Below are positions 59,201-64,000 of a DNA stretch of 64,000 bases, piece after piece. Both the position numbers and the translations under genes were made by a program. Under the pieces are notes generated by a model that was given only the letters and a program-made list of their open reading frames with translations, was not told the origin of the DNA and ran no database searches. Every line of letters begins with the position of its first letter. Within the stretch, counting starts at the first letter, position 1. This DNA is from Plenodomus lindquistii (taxonomy: Eukaryota > Ascomycota > Dothideomycetes > Pleosporales > Leptosphaeriaceae): the NCBI GenBank assembly GCA_025504975.1, contig JANUWI010000003.1:992001-1056000 (forward strand), written 5' to 3'.

Positions 59201-59927
59201 TCAATGCCAACGACTTGTTCGTTGCGACTCGCCGTCTTGAGTGGGTAGCTGCCAGTAGCGTTGATGCTTGCAGGGCGTTCGTAGGCCAGCTTGTAGAGAG
59301 CGTCCTTCGGGGGGCGAGGGCTTGGGAAGGGAATGGTGATGCCTGCAGCACTGAGCGCCTTCTCGGCAGCCGCAATCTAGATTGTGTTAGTAGGCGAAGA
59401 ATTCACGGTGGTGGCGGTAGTGGTGGTGTTGGTGAACGTACAGGAAGCGCATCGCGACTTGGAATTTGCTCAATCATGGCCTTGAGGGTTCGCATGGCGT
59501 TCTCGGCGGGCGCTTCTTTCTTTCCATATCTCAGCTTGACCTGGTCCAGAAGCTCATCGACCTGGAGCTTGAACATGTTTGACTTGAAGGATTCGGACGT
59601 GTACATGCCATCCTGGAGGCTTGCAGCTGGTCTCTTGGGCGGCTTCTGCGCGCTGGTGGCCTTCCCTGCCGGCGTCTGTTTTCTGCTTTCGTGGACGTCC
59701 TCTGCTTCCTCAAAGTCCTCTTCAGAGTCGTCGTCCATGTCGTCGTCGTCGTCTTCCATGTCGTCCAGGCCGTTCATTGCGGCGTCGCTGCCATCAGAAG
59801 CGTCTTCAGCGTCGCTTCCTTGCAGTGCCGCGCCATTGTTGTCGCCCAAGTCAGCAAAGCTGCCCTCGCTGTCATCGTCCGAGTCGCTGTGTTGGAGCTT
59901 TCTCCGCTTCACTGCGGGCGGGGCCAT
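56263..59927 (-). CDS. UTP22: U3 snoRNP / SSU processome protein Utp22 (Nrap)
   Basis: Minus-strand exons 59442-59927 and 56263-59376 give 1199 residues (yeast Utp22 is 1237). The N-terminus is nuclear-basic (MAPPAVKRRK) followed by a long Asp/Glu run (about 20-85). The Nrap body starts near 120 (FKLQVDELLDQVKLRYGKK; RDALPIAAAEKALS) and runs to the end, including VTMPKALLQDKDYLNHRYFYKRA and WLKQRGFGGQLRKGGFGNFEW, which belong to the nucleotidyltransferase-like folds of Nrap. Utp22 works with Rrp7 in 18S rRNA maturation in the nucleolus. The single intron has a perfect CTACTAACAC branch site. Its 3' end is only 105 bases from the convergent GTPase gene. Confidence 0.93.
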
Positions 59928-60182
59928 TGTGTTGGTTGGGCTTGTGTGTCCGTCTCTCTCGGCTTGTCTCTCCCGCGGCGCAAGATTTCAGTCGCGAACT
60001 TTTTGGAACGGCAGAAGGGCGCTAGCGTCGTCGGCAGGTTGCGGTGACTGCACCCCTCACCCCTCTCACCCCTCACCCACATGTCACCTGTTGAGTTGCC
60101 TCTGCAGCACTAGTTGTCTCTTTTAGCTGTCTGCACACGGCTGCATTACGTCTTTGATATCATGTAGCTCAAGTTACGCTTC
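59928..60182. promoter_or_regulatory. Divergent promoter region of UTP22 and PCMT genes
   Basis: 255 bases between the UTP22 start and the first possible PCMT start. It contains a C-rich direct repeat at 60053-60078 with three CCCC tracts and one CCC tract, a potential G-quadruplex on the minus strand. Confidence 0.5.
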
Positions 60183-61057
60183 ATGGTCTCCGCCGTCGCG
60201 TCTAGATCACTGAATATCACGCGTTTCACTGCTGCATTCCGGCCCTTTACTCCATCACCGCTGCTAGACTTCATCCACTGTCCAGCTGGTGGTATAGGCC
60301 GCTCTCAATCGCCATCTTGCAGACTTTTCAGCATGGCTTGGCGCAGCTCTGGCTCCTCTAATGAGACGCTCATCAGTAATCTCAGACGCAATGGGCTCAT
60401 CGAGTCGGATCGTGTGGAACAAGCCATGCTCAAGGTGAAGAACACACTCAGAGATATACTAATGGGTGAACTCACATGTATTCCAACTAGGTCGACCGCG
60501 CGCACTATGCACCCTCCAGACCATACGAGGACTGCCCTCAGACTCTAGGTCACCGAGCCACCATATCCGCACCCCACATGCACGCGTCGGCTTGTGAGAA
60601 CCTTCTCGATCACCTACAGCCCGGCTCCAACGTCTTGGATATCGGCTCCGGCTCCGGCTATCTCACTGCCGTCTTCGCCAATCTCGTTGGGCCGAATGGT
60701 ACCGTGGTGGGCATTGATCATATACAGCCGCTAGTAGATATGGCCAACACCAACATGGCCAAGTCAGAAGCAGGGCGCAAGATGCTGGCCGTAGGCCAAG
60801 TCAGATTTGTTCTTGGAGATGGGAGAAGAGGCTGGGCTGAAGGGGCTCCGTACGACGCGATACATGTTGGGGCAGCGGCCGCTGAACACCACAAGGAGCT
60901 CACTGAGCAACTCAAAGCCCCAGGCCGTCTCTTTGTTCCTGTCGCAGAAGGCGAGCGCCAGTACATCTTTGTTGTGAACAAGAAAGAGGATGGTAGTGTG
61001 GAACGGAAGAAGCTTTTCGGAGTCCAATACGTGCCCCTGACGGATGCGCCCAAATGA
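60183..61057 (+). CDS. Protein-L-isoaspartate O-methyltransferase
   Basis: Exons 60183-60434 (or from the ATG at 60333) and 60491-61057 give 272 or 222 residues. The short form starts MAWRSSGSSNETLISNLRR, the usual PCMT opening. The longer form adds 50 residues rich in Arg, Ser and Phe with no acidic residue until late, resembling a mitochondrial presequence. Motif I is NVLDIGSGSGYLTAVFANLV (about residue 80 of the short form), followed by GTVVGIDHI, LGDGRRGW, YDAIHVGAAA and LKAPGRLFVPV. The enzyme transfers a methyl group from SAM to isoaspartyl residues for protein repair. Which start is used is not decidable from sequence alone. Confidence 0.92.
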
Positions 61058-61732
61058 GGAAAACAGGGGCAGAAATTTTCAACAACAGGGAAACAGTTGA
61101 GCAAGAAGAGCGCACAGCTGTGGTAAGATATAGCCAGATTTCAGAGCCGGGAGCGCTCAAATGTTCTGAGGCGTCTTATGGAAGGGCTTGTGAGAATACT
61201 TGGCACAGTCGGTCATTCGGCACCAAGGTGCGCGTAGAGCGAGGGGGTCAATCAACTTGAACGGAAAATCTGAGACGAGAGGGTAGAAACGAAACAGCAT
61301 CATCATCCAAAGCAAACGGAACCGCATGTCATGAAGTGCTCACACGTGACAGCTTACCAAACTGCAGACAACGGTGTACAATCATTCAAGGCTTCGGCTA
61401 GATTCACTATACGGCGTTTTCGCTTAGCTCAGATCCTTCAGCAGCTACTCGACCTAAATGACTTATCGCGGGTTGTGGTATGGCCTGTGCACTCCACTCC
61501 AAAAGGATCGATTGGTCCTGTCGTTGTTACAGTCCACTCCGCTCAGCCTCTCTCCAAGTGGACCGAATCCTACGTTAAGGGAATACTGGAAAGGCGCGTG
61601 AGAGGCCGGGAGTAACCTGCTTATCGTATCAGGCAGTATAAAGACATGCTGATAATGCCCTCCAATAATTCCACCCTCCCTCTCACTTTTCAGTGTTCCA
61701 TTAGTTAAAAGACAATCCATCACTACTACAGT
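61058..61732. other. Spacer upstream of the esterase
   Basis: Probably the 3' flank of PCMT and the promoter of the esterase. A 94-codon ATG-started frame (61331-61615) is present but shows no recognised domain; it is not called as a gene. Confidence 0.45.
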
Positions 61733-63436
61733 ATGACGATCACTCGCTTCACCCCCAACGGAACGTTCATTGGCAAATATGGTGACTCAATAATCCAGTA
61801 TCTAGGAATTCAATATGCAGCTCTACGGGACCAGTTGTCCGTCCCGGAGTTGATCAACCACTATGGCACCGAAATTGTCGATGCCACCAATATTGGGTAG
61901 AATTTGCTTTCCATTCCTATAGTTCACATCTAGCCTAACATATATCACAGGCCAAGAGCACCTGCCATGGACGGTTGCGCAATGGAACAGGAAGTGTTGA
62001 TCCAGTGCAACATTGGCGTTCCTCCTTCTCCGCCCATGCCAGGCACCCAATGCTTGAACCTGAACATCACTGTTCCCGACATCACATCTGACAAGCTATT
62101 GCCAGTTATGGTGTTTATCCATGGCGGAGGCTTCATCATGGGTGCAAACTACTGGCCTCAGTATGACCCAGCGCGTCTTCTCAAGCTCTCAGCTGAGCTT
62201 GGCTCACCTGTCATTGCGGTCGACGTCAACTATCGTCTGGGTGTACTTGGCAGCCTGACAAGTGAAGAGTTAAGAGCAGCTGGGTATCCGGGGAACAACA
62301 GTTTGAGAGATCAGCGATGTGCATTACAGTGGGTGAAGCAGCATATCGAAGGATTTGGTGGAGATGCCGAGGACGTTACGGCGTTTTTGGGGAGAGTGCT
62401 GGTGCTAGTCAGTATTTCTCTTCATTCCAGAGTACAGTCTCTTAGACATGGCCAACTAGTAACAGTGGCGGTACTAGCTCATCTCACGTCTCCGGAGCCG
62501 CTGTTTAAGCGTGCGATCTCCATGTCTGGAACACCACTCATGCTTAAGCCACTCTCTAAAGATGTTACCGAATCATCATATAATGCCATCATCAATGAGC
62601 TCGGCCTTAAGGATCTCTCAGGTGAAGAGCGTGTTCAGCGTCTCCTCGCCATCACCCCCGATGAACTCGTCACCAAAATACCAATATCTACTCCATTAAC
62701 ACCCTACCTCGACAACGACATCATCACTACAACACCGACCTTCTCCAGCCTTGCCAATGACCCACAGTCCCCCACCTGGTGCGAAGAGCTACTCATTGGA
62801 TCCTGCCAACACGACGGAAATGTGTTCTTCTTCATGGGTCTCGCCGCTCGTAGTGTAAACATTGCTACCACAGTTCGCGCCTCTTTCCACGCCCACATGT
62901 CTACCTCCGCAGCAGAAGCCGTTCTCCACATGTATGAAATTACGCCGTCAACGCCAGATACTGAAGCAATGGAGAAGACAATACAGCTGGGGACCGATAT
63001 CGCATACGTTCTTCCCGCTATAGCTTACGTAAAGGCCTTCCCTGGTAAAGCGTGGTTGTATAACTTCAACCAGGGAAATCCATGGAACGGCATGTTCAAG
63101 CGCAAGGCGACGCATATGCTGGATGCAGCGTTCTTGTTCCAGAATTTCAATGAAAAATTTGACGGCAGAGGAAAGCAAGTCGCAGAGAAATTGGCAAGTG
63201 ACTTTGTTGGATTTGCGAATGGAAAGGGAGTATCTTGGAGTCGGTATGTGGAAAATGAAAGGAGCGACCAGAGGCAAGTGAGGATCTATGGGTCATGTGA
63301 TCGATTCGAACAGGATCAAAAGGCTGTGACGGACGGAAGTGAAGGGCAGAACAGACTAATTGAGTTGAACGGTGCGGGGAAAGTGGATTTGGATGATCTG
63401 AGCAGAGCCTGGGATCTGTTTGTAGCTGGCAAGTAG
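61733..63436 (+). pseudogene. Type-B carboxylesterase, frameshifted at the nucleophile elbow
   Basis: Exons 61733-61896, 61951-62407 and 62466-63436 cover a carboxylesterase of about 530 residues. Seen: oxyanion segment VFIHGGGFIMG, then NYRLGVLG, GYPGNNSLRDQRCALQWV and EGFGGDAEDVTAF. After the second intron come HLTSPEPLFKRAISMSGT, an acid-loop region LLIGSCQHDGN and the histidine segment ATHMLDAAFLFQN. Between them the expected GESAG serine motif is present in the DNA but in another frame than the upstream exon. The change sits at a run of five T and four G (62384-62392). The intron 62408-62465 is consistent only with the downstream frame. Either a true frameshift inactivates the gene or the base count is a sequencing error. 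Fungal homologues hydrolyse esters; the substrate is unknown. Confidence 0.75.
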
Positions 63437-64000
63437 AGCTATCACAACCGACTCGACTAGCTGATATCGAGCAGCTCACGTAGAATGTACATGGTAAACC
63501 TAGGCTAATTCACTCTTGAGAGATGTCTAAGCAAGAACGCGACACACAGCCGGAACAGCAGTTCCGATTGATTCCGGGTCAGGCAGTCTCTCCCAGTTTC
63601 GTGCTTACTACGCAACAACCATTTACCAAGAATTGAGTAAACACACGGCATCCAACCATTGTGATTATATTGGCAATTCTCGCTGATATCTGCCAGGTGC
63701 ATTCTTGATGCATCGTGCGCACGCATCCTGTACCCACATCCTTCACCCCCGCACGCTGGAAACGGCATAGCGCGCTGCGGGGTAAGTCAAGCCCTCCACA
63801 ACTCTTGGCATGTGGGGTCTCTACTTCTCCTCTTCAAACCGCACAGGAGCACGTGTAGAATGGGTAAGTAGCAAAACGGCATGCATGAGCGGTCATGTCG
63901 GCTTGTAAGGTCCGCTTGTACGCGACATCCTTGTCCCGTGTTTCTTCTATTGCTTCCATATCAGATACATGAATAGAAACCACAAAAATTCTCTGTAAAA
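63437..64000. other. Right-edge intergenic sequence
   Basis: Three-prime flank of the esterase; only one short minus-strand frame, not gene-like. No repeat or RNA gene seen. Confidence 0.5.

Noticed and set aside
61331..61615. 94-codon ATG-started frame between PCMT and the esterase
   Set aside because: Short and without a recognised domain; more likely promoter or untranslated sequence.
1..64000. CRISPR arrays, prophage, operons or other bacterial systems
   Set aside because: No spacer-repeat arrays or bacterial gene organisation; introns and gene content are clearly fungal.

Overview
This 64 kb window is from a filamentous ascomycete (Pezizomycotina), probably a dothideomycete. Genes are split by short introns of about 45-65 bases with GTNNGT donors and CTAAC/CTGAC-like branch sites. 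Gene content is typically fungal (FluG, WSC stress sensor, Slm1, Nup37, augmin HAUS1, LaeA-type methyltransferase). The left edge is an extremely A+T-rich, TpA-dominated block of the kind left by repeat-induced point mutation (RIP). All assignments come from reading translated sequence; no database search was run. Exon joins were set by reading-frame continuity and splice consensus.

Layout. 1-2247: AT-rich block, then a non-coding stretch. 2248-5054 (+): Slm1-type PH protein. 7481-8452 (-): WSC-domain cell-wall sensor. 10361-12876 (+): large protein I do not recognise. 13392-16289 (+): FluG-like amidohydrolase/glutamine-synthetase fusion. 17660-21056 (+): TAF1. 23320-24981 (+): nine-exon methyltransferase. 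25735-26612 (-) and 26788-29172 (+): divergent mitochondrial pair (MICOS apolipoprotein-O-like subunit, Oct1 peptidase). 29536-35742 (-): APC1. 35925-37969 (+): Nup37-like nucleoporin. 38705-39696 (-): HAUS1-like augmin subunit. 40054-42102 (+): cystathionine gamma-synthase. 42103-53297: gene-poor island holding one C2H2 zinc-finger gene (47384-48708). 53298-56157 (+): GTPBP1/2-like GTPase. 56263-59927 (-): Utp22. 60183/60333-61057 (+): protein-L-isoaspartate methyltransferase. 61733-63436 (+): type-B carboxylesterase, frameshifted at its nucleophile elbow.

Most genes are conserved housekeeping functions: transcription initiation, cell-cycle proteolysis, nuclear pore, spindle, ribosome biogenesis, mitochondrial import and cristae, and sulfur amino acid synthesis. 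Four head-to-head pairs with short shared promoters stand out: MIC26/OCT1, APC1/NUP37, HAUS1/STR2 and UTP22/PCMT. They suggest co-regulation but do not prove it. I found no convincing new multi-gene system. The items most worth checking are the esterase frameshift, the two possible starts of the isoaspartyl methyltransferase, the zinc-finger gene alone in an 11 kb sparse island, a GC-AG intron in the cystathionine gamma-synthase gene, and the large unrecognised protein at 10.4-12.9 kb.
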